From Paraprevotella sp. (GTDB lineage: Bacteria > Bacteroidota > Bacteroidia > Bacteroidales > Bacteroidaceae): a stretch of 10,470 bases of DNA. Below, piece after piece: positions 1-6,984 of this stretch. A model generated the notes under the pieces. That model searched no databases and was not told the DNA's origin. It worked only from the letters and a program-made list of their open reading frames with translations. Each line of letters opens with the position of its first letter. Position 1 is the stretch's first letter. The stretch is from contig JAGBUF010000338.1 of NCBI GenBank assembly GCA_017630975.1, positions 1 to 10,470 on the forward strand, in the 5' to 3' direction. A program made the translations under genes and the position numbers.

Positions 1-367
1 CCTCAATATGAATGAATTGCAAATTCTTTGCTTTCATTGATGGTTGATTGACCAAATCGGTCATCACCCTGCTGTTTTCTATCTCCGATACACCGATGAC
101 CGATGCACCGACCTTCGGCAACATATCTGTACCGATTTCTGAAAGGACCTTGGACATATTCTTCAGTTTGGCAAAATATTTCATGCCGGTCCATTTATTT
201 GTACCATTGGGCAAAAATTCATAATCATTCTTACCGTAATCATGAATCGTATCAAACAAATTTTCCAGATTGTAGAACCCCACTGCATACACCCCGATAT
301 TCTTTTTCTGTCCGAATGTCAACACGGGGAGCAGACAAAGCATTATCACATAAACTATCCTTTTCAT
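1..367 (-). CDS. Secreted endonuclease/exonuclease/phosphatase (EEP) family protein, partial (C-terminal part beyond left edge)
   Basis: Translating the minus strand from the ATG at 367 gives 122 residues, still open at base 1, so only the N-terminal third or so of the usual family length is present. Residues 1-19 form a signal peptide (KR, then a hydrophobic core, ending TFG before Q20), with no lipobox cysteine. The EEP fold starts at residues 28-38 with AVGFYNLENLF, whose Asn33 matches the first metal-site Asn of the family. A second hallmark is VIGVSEIEN at residues 90-98, where Glu95 aligns with the metal-binding Glu of the LQE motif in ExoIII/DNase I-like enzymes. Family members are Mg-dependent phosphodiesterases acting on DNA, RNA, inositol phosphates or sphingomyelin, so the substrate is not fixed by the visible part. 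The gene is divergent from the TonB receptor cluster, which contains another secreted nuclease; that context favours a nucleic-acid substrate, but this is inference. Base composition and start context look native. Confidence 0.88.
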   Translation of the reverse strand, partial: MKRIVYVIMLCLLPVLTFGQKKNIGVYAVGFYNLENLFDTIHDYGKNDYEFLPNGTNKWTGMKYFAKLKNMSKVLSEIGTDMLPKVGASVIGVSEIENSRVMTDLVNQPSMKAKNLQFIHIE

Positions 368-509
368 GACGTTATTCTTTAATTGTTATTACAAATATCC
401 GTTTTTTCATTCACCATACCAAAAAAAGTCCTAAAAAATTACCGTTTCATACTGATTATTTGAAATTTTTCACGTAAGTTTACGGCAAGAAATCATAAAA
501 TAAAAGGAC
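368..509. promoter_or_regulatory. Divergent intergenic region between EEP gene and TonB receptor operon
   Basis: This 142-base AT-rich spacer must hold promoters for both directions. For the plus strand the best -7 candidate is TAAGTTTA at 475-482, one mismatch from TAnnTTTG. The nearest upstream TTTG (459-462) is only 12 bases away, shorter than the usual 19-21, so this promoter is weakly supported or needs an activator. AAAGG at 503-507 is a reasonable ribosome-binding site for the ATG at 510. No clear operator palindrome or riboswitch-like structure was seen. Confidence 0.35.
392..423 (-). promoter_or_regulatory. Probable Bacteroides-type promoter of the EEP gene
   Basis: On the minus strand, TTTG at 423-420 is followed after 20 bases by GATATTTG at 399-392. 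This matches the Bacteroides sigma-ABfr consensus (TTTG around -33, TAnnTTTG around -7) at all but one position. Transcription would start near 385-388, giving a leader of about 20 bases before the ATG at 367. The site is seen in the sequence; its activity is inferred. Confidence 0.5.
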
Positions 510-3065
510 ATGAGAAAAAGAACGTCTTTGATTCTAACGTTTTTGCTGGCTGCCGGACTTCTCCATGCTCAGGAGATTGACACGATGGCTGTTTACCAGC
601 AAAGGACACAGAATGAGAATGCAGACTTCTCATTTACAGAATCACAGCTGAATGAAGATGACGATGCCGGACAGACTGTATCTGCAGTAACAGGTATCAG
701 CAACGACCTTTACTTATCGGAAGTGGGCTACTTGTTCAGTCCGATGCGTTTTCGATCACGCGCTTACCAAAACACCAACAATGGCATGTTCATCAACGGC
801 GTAAAATTCAATGATACCGAACGGGGAACTTTCAGTTACTCTTCTATCGGTGGACTGAACGATGTGACACGCAACCGAGAGGGTTCGCCTTTCTATTACA
901 TGAACCAATTCGGTTACACCGCCATCGGTGGATCGGACAACATCAACGTCAGAGCCGGGCAATATGCTGCCGGTCACAAGCTGACACTCTCCGGCGCAAA
1001 TAGAAATTACAGGACACGTGGCATGTATACCTATTCATCAGGATTGATGAGCAACGGGTGGGCATTTACCGGATCAGTAGGTTACCGTTGGGCCAACGAA
1101 GGAAATATCGAAGGTACATTCTATAACTCATTCAGTTATCTTTTCGGATTTGAAGAACGATTCAACGACCGTCACAGTCTGAGTTTCACAACATGGGGCG
1201 CTCCGACAGAAAGAGCGCAACAAGGTAGTTCTACCGAAGAGGCTTACTGGTTGGCAAACAGCCATTACTACAATCCGAACTGGGGTTATCAAAATGGAGA
1301 GAAACGTAATGCCAGAGTGGTGGAATCGTTTGAACCAACAGCCATTGTCACTTGGGATTTTGACATTGACGAACGCACCTCACTCAGCACCTCGGTTGCC
1401 GGTAAATATAATATGTATGCCAGTAGCGCACTGGGTTGGAGCGGCAATGCTGCCGACCCACGCCCGGACTATTACAAGAAGTTGCCAAGCGGACAGATTT
1501 CCACCAATATTTTTGATGGTGGACTGAGTGACGAGGATATTGAAACATGGCAAAATGCATACGAATATTGGACTGCTTCAAAAGCCAACCGACAAATCAA
1601 TTGGGACGCCATGTACTATGCCAATGCGCAACAACGCGCTTTAGGTGGAGAGGCACTGTATTACGTTGAGAACAGACATAATGACCAATTGGCTCTTCAT
1701 CTGAGTTCTACATTAAAAAGGTCCATGAACGAACATGGTTCTATCGCTGCCGGAATCAATTTAAGTACAACAAAGGGCATGCACTATAAAACCATGAAGG
1801 ATTTGATGGGAGCATCCACATTTACAGATGTGGATAAGTTTTCTGTTCGTGACTACGGTGTAAACTCGTTCATGATTCAAAATGACCTTGATCATCCCAA
1901 CAGAAAAATTGGTGAAGGTGACAAATTTGGTTACGACTACAATCTTTATGTCAATAAGGCACAGGCTTGGAGCAATTACCAAATCAACAAGAATTGGTTG
2001 ACCATGTTCTTTGCCGGCAGATTAGGGGGTACTACCATTGAGCGTGAAGGTTTGATGCGCAACGGACGTGCTGCACACAATTCCAAAGGAAGTAGCGGTG
2101 TGGCTAAGTTCTTAGAGGCTGGTTTCAAAACCGGTGCTACTTTCCGCGTGGGAGGAAAGCATGTATTCAATGTCGGCTTGGGTGCTGAAGAAAATGCTCC
2201 GTTGGCATACAATGCATTTGTGGCATCACGTTTGAAAAATGATTTCGTCAATGGGTTGCGCAACGAAGAGGTGATCAACACCGAAGCCAGCTACGCATAC
2301 AATGGTTCACGTTTCACTGCAAAGGTCACAGGATACTATACCCGTATGGCTAATGTGACAGAACTGGATCAGTTCTACAATGACCAGGAAGCACGCTACA
2401 CGTACTTAGCCATGACCGGAGTTGAGAAACAATATATGGGTGTGGAACTTGCTGCCCAAATCAAGATTCTCTCTAACTTGAAATTAAACCTTATCGGAAC
2501 TTACAGCGATGCTGAGTACACCAATAATCCCAATGCACAACTCACTTTCGAAAACGAATCTGAGACAACCACCGACAAGGTATATGCGAAAGGCATGAAA
2601 GAAAGTGGCACTCCCCTATCTGCCTATAGCATCGGTTTGGACTACAGCGTGAATGGATGGTTCCTGGAAGTCAAAGGAAATTACTATCACCGCGGGTTCA
2701 TTGATTTCTCTTCTTATCGCAGACTGTCCAGTGTGCTGGCAGCAGACGAGACCAGCGGTACGGTGGGAGAAGACGGACAAACCATTACTGTCATGCTACC
2801 GGAACAAGAGGAGTTCGATGGCGGATTTATGCTTGACCTCTCTGTCGGCAAATATATCCGCATGAAGAAAGGAAGAAGCCTAAGCATCAACCTCACCCTT
2901 AACAACGTGTTGAACAACACAAACATGAAAACGGGAGGATATGAGCAAAATCGTGATGATAATTACGACGACGGAAGCGAGCGCGCTTACAAGTTCTCCA
3001 AACATTCTAAATATTACTATGCCCAGGGTATCAACGGATTCTTGAATATAGGTTATCGTTTCTAA
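510..3065 (+). CDS. TonB-dependent outer-membrane receptor (SusD-less type)
   Basis: This 851-residue protein is an outer-membrane beta-barrel importer energised by TonB-ExbBD. A signal peptide spans residues 1-20 (cut at HA before Q21). DTMAV at 24-28, right at the mature N-terminus, resembles a TonB box. The plug domain covers roughly 45-150, with the typical pattern FRSRAYQNTNNGMFINGVKF at 81-100. The rest is alternating aromatic strands and polar loops of a 22-strand barrel, ending in the terminal aromatic signal GYRF needed for BAM insertion. Unlike SusC proteins it has no N-terminal CarboxypepD_reg domain, is shorter than the usual 1000 or so residues, and no SusD gene follows. Instead it is followed 22 bases downstream by a DUF5689 lipoprotein and then a choice-of-anchor J lipoprotein, which are probably its extracellular partners. 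The substrate is unknown; the linked nucleases suggest nucleic-acid fragments or nucleotides (inference). The start is supported by AAAGG just upstream. Confidence 0.93.
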   Translation: MRKRTSLILTFLLAAGLLHAQEIDTMAVYQQRTQNENADFSFTESQLNEDDDAGQTVSAVTGISNDLYLSEVGYLFSPMRFRSRAYQNTNNGMFINGVKFNDTERGTFSYSSIGGLNDVTRNREGSPFYYMNQFGYTAIGGSDNINVRAGQYAAGHKLTLSGANRNYRTRGMYTYSSGLMSNGWAFTGSVGYRWANEGNIEGTFYNSFSYLFGFEERFNDRHSLSFTTWGAPTERAQQGSSTEEAYWLANSHYYNPNWGYQNGEKRNARVVESFEPTAIVTWDFDIDERTSLSTSVAGKYNMYASSALGWSGNAADPRPDYYKKLPSGQISTNIFDGGLSDEDIETWQNAYEYWTASKANRQINWDAMYYANAQQRALGGEALYYVENRHNDQLALHLSSTLKRSMNEHGSIAAGINLSTTKGMHYKTMKDLMGASTFTDVDKFSVRDYGVNSFMIQNDLDHPNRKIGEGDKFGYDYNLYVNKAQAWSNYQINKNWLTMFFAGRLGGTTIEREGLMRNGRAAHNSKGSSGVAKFLEAGFKTGATFRVGGKHVFNVGLGAEENAPLAYNAFVASRLKNDFVNGLRNEEVINTEASYAYNGSRFTAKVTGYYTRMANVTELDQFYNDQEARYTYLAMTGVEKQYMGVELAAQIKILSNLKLNLIGTYSDAEYTNNPNAQLTFENESETTTDKVYAKGMKESGTPLSAYSIGLDYSVNGWFLEVKGNYYHRGFIDFSSYRRLSSVLAADETSGTVGEDGQTITVMLPEQEEFDGGFMLDLSVGKYIRMKKGRSLSINLTLNNVLNNTNMKTGGYEQNRDDNYDDGSERAYKFSKHSKYYYAQGINGFLNIGYRF

Positions 3066-3087
3066 CCCTTAAATTGAAGAAAAGACA

Positions 3088-3912
3088 ATGAAAAAGTTGA
3101 GTATTATATTAGCGACATTCTTATCCTGCTTCTTCATCGTAAGTTGCATGGACGATAACGAATATCCCGCACATTATGTGCCGGGCAATCCCAATATCGG
3201 AGAAGCCAATATTTCTATCGCAGAATTAAAAGAGAAATTCATACAAGTAACATCGGCCAATAAAGTCGAAAAAATTGAAGAGGACTTGATTATATCGGGT
3301 GTGGTGGTAGCTGATGACGAATCGGGAAACATCTACAAATCCATCTATATCAACGACGGAACAGGAACTATACAAATTGCCATCAACACTTCGGGTATAT
3401 ATGCACTCTTCCCGGTGGGACAAACCATCGTTGTGGATTGCAAGGGACTACACATCGGAGGATATGGCACGATGCCTCAGTTGGGCGCACTGTTTGAAGG
3501 CGAAATAGGCAGAATGTCCGAAATCACATGGATGAAACATGTACGACCGGAAGGCGGACCTGTACGAGAACACCCCGTATTGAAAAATCCAATCAAAGCA
3601 GACGAGGCTTGGTTAGATGCTGCAGAAGAGACAGCAGCACCCTATTTCGTATGCTTTGAGGAGGCCACCATTAAAGAAGCCGACGGCGAAGCCATCTTCG
3701 CACCGGAAGAGGAGGCGGATAAAGGTTACGGTGTAAATCGCAAAATACAAATAGGAAAGAAAAGTATGACTTTCCGTATCAGCACCTATGCCAATTTTGC
3801 CACAAGCATTATGCCGGAAGGAAAACTGAAGGCGACCGGCATGCTTACTGTGTACAACGGTACATGGCAATTTACCATCAGGACCCTCAGAGATATTGAA
3901 ACCATTGAATAA
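3088..3912 (+). CDS. DUF5689 domain surface lipoprotein with OB-fold-like core
   Basis: This 274-residue protein begins with a type II signal peptide whose lipobox is IVSC, with Cys20 as the lipidated residue. The residues after it (MDDNE) resemble the acidic lipoprotein export signal that sends Bacteroidetes lipoproteins to the cell surface. The remainder from about residue 40 fits the DUF5689 family. Residues 68-100 (LIISGVVVADD, then IYKSIYINDGTGTIQIAI) have the strand-loop-strand pattern and IxDGTG turn seen in OB-fold domains of extracellular nucleases and other nucleic-acid-binding proteins. Residues 110-135 and 220-270 supply further beta strands. No catalytic residues are apparent, so a binding or receptor-accessory role is more likely than an enzyme. 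It lies 22 bases after the TonB receptor and 17 before the next lipoprotein, with A-rich start regions, so the three are one operon. The family name is recognised from the pattern; nucleic-acid binding is inference. Confidence 0.82.
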   Translation: MKKLSIILATFLSCFFIVSCMDDNEYPAHYVPGNPNIGEANISIAELKEKFIQVTSANKVEKIEEDLIISGVVVADDESGNIYKSIYINDGTGTIQIAINTSGIYALFPVGQTIVVDCKGLHIGGYGTMPQLGALFEGEIGRMSEITWMKHVRPEGGPVREHPVLKNPIKADEAWLDAAEETAAPYFVCFEEATIKEADGEAIFAPEEEADKGYGVNRKIQIGKKSMTFRISTYANFATSIMPEGKLKATGMLTVYNGTWQFTIRTLRDIETIE

Positions 3913-3929
3913 AATAAAAACAAAAAGAT

Positions 3930-5540
3930 ATGAAACGTTATTTATCAATTTTCGTTAGCGCATTATGTGCATTAACGGTTTTCAACGCTTGTAGCGATGT
4001 TCCTGCACCGTATAAGATTCCGGGGGAAGATCCAGGAGATGGAACATTGGGAGCCGGCATATACGTAGAAGAGTCATTTGCTACAGATTTTGGGACATTT
4101 AAGGATTATACAGAAAAAGGAAACCCATGGATCATAGATTTCAAAACAGCAAAGGCTACCGGTTATGACAATGCCAGCAAAACTACTACGGAATCCAAAG
4201 GCTGGTTGATTTCAGAGGCTTTTGACCTCAGTCAATCTACAGGAGCATACGTTGAGTTTGAATATATTTTACGATATGTACGTGCAGGACAGACTGAAAA
4301 CAAAGTGCTCATCAGTACTGAGTATTTCGGGGATGTCAATGCTGCCAAATGGATTGATATTACAGGAACTCTTACGGAAGGAAGTGATTGGGAAACCTTC
4401 TATAAATACACAAAAGATTTGCCTGCTGAAGTCATCGGCAAGAATCATGTCAACATTGCTTTATATTATGCTTGCACTACTACTTCTGCCACTTGGGAAG
4501 TGAAGAATATCTCTGTTAAAGAAGGGACTGTAAAAGAAGAAGAAGAAGATAAACCGGTAAGTGGTAATCTATTGGAAAATGGTGATGCAGAAACTTGGGA
4601 AAATTCACAACCTGCCCATTGGAAGTCTGCCAGCACAGCAAGTAGCGCCACCCTATCGCAATCTACTGACGCACATAGTGGCAGTTACTCCATTTGCGTA
4701 GCCGGCGCTACCACAAACAAGCGATTGGCATACGAGGAAATAACCTTAAAGGCTGGTACCTATACATTGACATTCTATGCCAAAGCAGCCACAGCCGATG
4801 GCGGTAGCATCCGTCCCGGTTACACCTCAGTCATAGACGGTGTGGCACAAAGCAACGGATACAAGTATGGTTCATACTCCGACAATCTTACCAACACAGA
4901 GTGGAGAGAAATCACTCATGAATTCACTTTAGAGTCAACAACAACCCTCTGCTTGGTATTTATGAATCCGAAACAAACCGGTAAAGATGTCCTTCTTGAT
5001 GACTTCTCACTGACCACCGCCAATGGAGGATTGGCAGACGGTAGCAATGATGATGAAAATGATGATGAGAATGACACTCCCACTGCAAACATAACCTATA
5101 CAAAGGTAACTACCATCAGTGCCGGTACATATATCATCGCAGCCAACGTCGACGGTACCTATAAGGTGGCCACTCCACTTGGAGCAACCGCCAACTACGG
5201 TTATCTGAAGAATCCGGTAGATGCCACTGCCACCGGTAATACCATCACCCTGTCATCTACAGCTAATGAATTTGTCATTGAAAGTACATCCGGTGGTTAT
5301 ACCATCAAAGATGGCAACAATAAATACTATTACATGACAGGCACATATAATAGTTTCAATGTTGGTACATCACTTCCTACCGAGGGAGGCGTATGGAATA
5401 TCACTTTCAACGCAGACGGAACAGCCAACCTTGTCAATACTACAATGAACAAAACGTTGCAGTATGATACAGAATTCGGTTCATACGGAGTTTATGATAC
5501 CATCAAAGCTACGTTGCCGGCACTTTATAAGAAAAATTAA
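3930..5540 (+). CDS. Multidomain surface lipoprotein: choice-of-anchor J, CBM-like jelly roll and C-terminal beta domain
   Basis: This 536-residue protein has a lipoprotein signal peptide with lipobox FNAC (Cys21), followed by SDVPAPYKIPG, a start common in Bacteroides choice-of-anchor J proteins. Domain 1 (about 45-197) is choice-of-anchor J-like: it opens with ESFATDFGTF, has GWLISEAFDL at 91-100 and closes with WEVKNISVKEG. An acidic linker EEEED (203-207) leads to domain 2 (211-362), a CBM4/9-like jelly roll. That domain has the pattern NLLENGDAETW, then GTYTLTFYAKA, then VLLDDFSL, the usual layout of carbohydrate-binding modules. A second acidic linker (373-382, Asn/Asp/Glu only) leads to domain 3 (386-536), an all-beta module with KYYYMTGTYNSFNVG that I cannot assign with certainty. 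No catalytic motif is visible. It probably binds substrate or a surface ligand for the TonB receptor and the downstream nuclease. A hairpin follows its stop codon. Confidence 0.83.
   Translation: MKRYLSIFVSALCALTVFNACSDVPAPYKIPGEDPGDGTLGAGIYVEESFATDFGTFKDYTEKGNPWIIDFKTAKATGYDNASKTTTESKGWLISEAFDLSQSTGAYVEFEYILRYVRAGQTENKVLISTEYFGDVNAAKWIDITGTLTEGSDWETFYKYTKDLPAEVIGKNHVNIALYYACTTTSATWEVKNISVKEGTVKEEEEDKPVSGNLLENGDAETWENSQPAHWKSASTASSATLSQSTDAHSGSYSICVAGATTNKRLAYEEITLKAGTYTLTFYAKAATADGGSIRPGYTSVIDGVAQSNGYKYGSYSDNLTNTEWREITHEFTLESTTTLCLVFMNPKQTGKDVLLDDFSLTTANGGLADGSNDDENDDENDTPTANITYTKVTTISAGTYIIAANVDGTYKVATPLGATANYGYLKNPVDATATGNTITLSSTANEFVIESTSGGYTIKDGNNKYYYMTGTYNSFNVGTSLPTEGGVWNITFNADGTANLVNTTMNKTLQYDTEFGSYGVYDTIKATLPALYKKN
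4536..4550 (+). repeat. (GAA)4-GAT triplet tract coding for the first acidic linker
   Basis: Four GAA codons and one GAT code for EEEED at residues 203-207 of the multidomain lipoprotein, between its first two domains. Because the unit is three bases, slippage would change linker length without a frameshift. Confidence 0.7.
5046..5075 (+). repeat. Imperfect 12-base tandem repeat coding for the second acidic linker
   Basis: Two copies of AATGATGATGAR plus a partial third (AATGAC) code for NDDENDDEND, residues 373-382, between the CBM-like and C-terminal domains. The copies differ by one base (A/G). Copy-number change would be in frame. Confidence 0.75.
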
Positions 5541-5555
5541 ACTATGCTGATAACG

Positions 5556-5603
5556 ATTCAGGACAAACAGGATATTTCCTTCTTTGTCCTGAATTTCTTT
5601 TTA
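5556..5603 (+). terminator. Hairpin with T-rich tail between lipoprotein and endonuclease genes
   Basis: ATTCAGGACAAA at 5556-5567 pairs perfectly with TTTGTCCTGAAT at 5583-5594, a 12-base stem. The 15-base loop holds a small inner stem (AGGA with TCCT). A T-rich run TTTCTTTTTAT follows. It sits 15 bases after the stop of the multidomain lipoprotein and 24 before the next ATG. It looks like an intrinsic terminator. No convincing new promoter fits before the endonuclease, so partial read-through is likely (inference). Confidence 0.72.
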
Positions 5604-5618
5604 TAACACCAAGCACTT

Positions 5619-6584
5619 ATGAAACCACTTGTCTATTGTATTTTGTCATGTATCTGCTGTTGGGGATGGATATCATGTGACAAGAATGACGGTCCGATAT
5701 ACATCACCATTGAAAACACAAACGGAAATTCCGGTTCGCAGAACGGGGGCAGTAATGAGGAAAACAATATTTCCGCTTTTTCAAAGAATCTGGAAATGCC
5801 TCGTTTGGATGCCAACACCGGCGATGTGTATGCACACTATGTGACATACAAGGGACAAAAAGTGCTCAATTTCGTAGTCGACTGGCACAAGGAAAAGCTA
5901 CATTCCAGATGGATTGCCTTCCAGTTTACCAACACCACTGCCGCACAGAATTGGAACAGGGATAACTGGCACAACACAGAATGGGGCGGCGATCCTTTCC
6001 AACCGGACCCATTGATTCCGGCGGATGAAAGAACAGATCAATATTCCTACAAAGGCAGTAGATACAATAGGGGGCACTTATTGGCATCTGCCGACCGTCT
6101 GTTCTCAAAGGAGGGCAACGAACAAACTTTCTACATGTCGAACATGAGTCCGCAACAAGGTGGATTCAATAGCGACGATTGGTCTGACTTGGAAAAATTA
6201 GTAAGAAATTGGGGCAGAAACAATAGTTTTCGCGACACCCTTTTCGTTGTGAAAGGGGGAACCATTCGTGACAACCAAATATTGAAGTATATCAACAATG
6301 CCAGCTACGATGCTGTTGAGGGACAAAAGATTGCTGTACCTAAATATTATTTTATGGCATTGCTTTGCAAGAAATACACCGGCAGACAAAACACCTACAA
6401 AGCCATCGGCTTTTGGGTGGAACATAAATCCTATGGCGGAAAACCTATATTGTCTACATGGGTTGTCAGCATCGACCAATTGGAAGAACATACAGGAATT
6501 GATTTTTTCTGCAACCTGAACGACAACATAGAAAATGCTGTTGAAAGTAATTATAACATCGGAGAATGGCCCGGACTTAAATAA
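5619..6584 (+). CDS. Surface lipoprotein DNA/RNA non-specific endonuclease (NUC family)
   Basis: This 321-residue protein is a Mg-dependent nuclease of the Serratia nuclease/NucA fold, which cuts DNA and RNA with little sequence preference. The signal peptide (1-19) ends in lipobox WISC with Cys20 lipidated, then DKND and a low-complexity Asn/Gly/Ser linker (33-50) that spaces the enzyme from the membrane. The catalytic signature is NRGHLLASADR at 150-160. His153 is the general base, matching His89 of Serratia nuclease, with Arg151 beside it; the usual DRGH is NRGH here. SNMSPQQGGFNSDDWSDLE (174-192) supplies the metal-binding Asn184 and Glu192, at the same eight-residue spacing as Asn119 and Glu127 of the Serratia enzyme. 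WHNTEWGG at 117-124 and the C-terminal TGIDFFCNL are also typical. All key residues are present, so activity is expected. It follows the two lipoprotein genes after a hairpin; the ATG has no clear Shine-Dalgarno, as is usual in this group. Confidence 0.93.
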   Translation: MKPLVYCILSCICCWGWISCDKNDGPIYITIENTNGNSGSQNGGSNEENNISAFSKNLEMPRLDANTGDVYAHYVTYKGQKVLNFVVDWHKEKLHSRWIAFQFTNTTAAQNWNRDNWHNTEWGGDPFQPDPLIPADERTDQYSYKGSRYNRGHLLASADRLFSKEGNEQTFYMSNMSPQQGGFNSDDWSDLEKLVRNWGRNNSFRDTLFVVKGGTIRDNQILKYINNASYDAVEGQKIAVPKYYFMALLCKKYTGRQNTYKAIGFWVEHKSYGGKPILSTWVVSIDQLEEHTGIDFFCNLNDNIENAVESNYNIGEWPGLK

Positions 6585-6610
6585 TTATTGAAGAAAATAA
6601 CTCATAAAAC

Positions 6611-6641
6611 TTTGACGATTAGAAAAAATCCGCTAACTTTG
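6611..6641 (+). promoter_or_regulatory. Consensus Bacteroides promoter for rpmE2
   Basis: TTTG at 6611-6614, 19 bases, then TAACTTTG at 6634-6641 is a perfect match to the Bacteroides housekeeping consensus. Transcription would start near 6646-6650, leaving an untranslated leader of about 60 bases. That leader contains a weak 5-base hairpin, TATAG at 6668-6672 with CTATA at 6680-6684, which could be involved in translational feedback, though this is speculative. Confidence 0.8.
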
Positions 6642-6710
6642 CACCTCGTAAATCGAACCATTACACATATAGTTACCAGCTATAAGTTGAATTGATTAAA
6701 TTATAAGAAA

Positions 6711-6962
6711 ATGAAGAAAGATATTCATCCAGAAAATTACCGTCCTGTTGTGTTCAAAGACATGAGTAACGGTGACATGTTCCTTTCACGTTCTACTTGC
6801 AAGACTAACGATACAGTAGAATTCGAAGGCGAAACTTACCCAGTAATAAAACTTGAAATCTCCAGCAGCTCACACCCATTCTATACCGGTAAGAGCAAAT
6901 TGGTGGATACAGCAGGTCGCGTAGACAAGTTCATGAGCCGCTACGCAAAGACTCGCAAGTAA
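6711..6962 (+). CDS. rpmE2: 50S ribosomal protein L31, type B
   Basis: This 83-residue protein has the N-terminal [17 protein letters not shown] and the central [20 protein letters not shown] that identify bacterial ribosomal protein L31 of type B. L31 binds the large subunit at the central protuberance and bridges the two subunits. The type A form carries a CxxC zinc site; here only one cysteine (Cys30) is present, so this is the zinc-independent form. The gene is monocistronic, with a consensus promoter upstream and a strong hairpin 22 bases after the stop. Start choice is secure: the ATG begins the conserved N-terminus. Confidence 0.97.
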   Translation: MKKDIHPENYRPVVFKDMSNGDMFLSRSTCKTNDTVEFEGETYPVIKLEISSSSHPFYTGKSKLVDTAGRVDKFMSRYAKTRK

Positions 6963-6984
6963 TCGGAATATCTATAAAGATATA

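Noticed and set aside
3..194. Minus-strand 63-codon frame
   Set aside because: It is out of frame with the EEP reading frame that shows a signal peptide and catalytic motifs over the same bases.
103..369. Plus-strand 88-codon open frame near the left edge
   Set aside because: It is antisense to the EEP gene, has no recognisable domain, and its translation lacks the composition of a real protein.
1976..2281. Minus-strand 101-codon frame inside the TonB receptor
   Set aside because: Shadow of a long beta-barrel gene; no start signal, no domain.
3613..3948. Minus-strand 111-codon frame overlapping the DUF5689 gene end
   Set aside because: Antisense to a well-supported lipoprotein gene and to the start of the next; no promoter or domain seen.
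5046..5075. Possible CRISPR or phase-variation repeat
   Set aside because: Only two and a half short copies without spacers, in frame in a linker; it cannot switch the gene off.
510..5540. Classical SusC/SusD polysaccharide utilisation pair
   Set aside because: The receptor lacks the CarboxypepD domain, neither lipoprotein has SusD features, and no glycoside hydrolase, hybrid two-component regulator or sigma/anti-sigma pair is present in the window.
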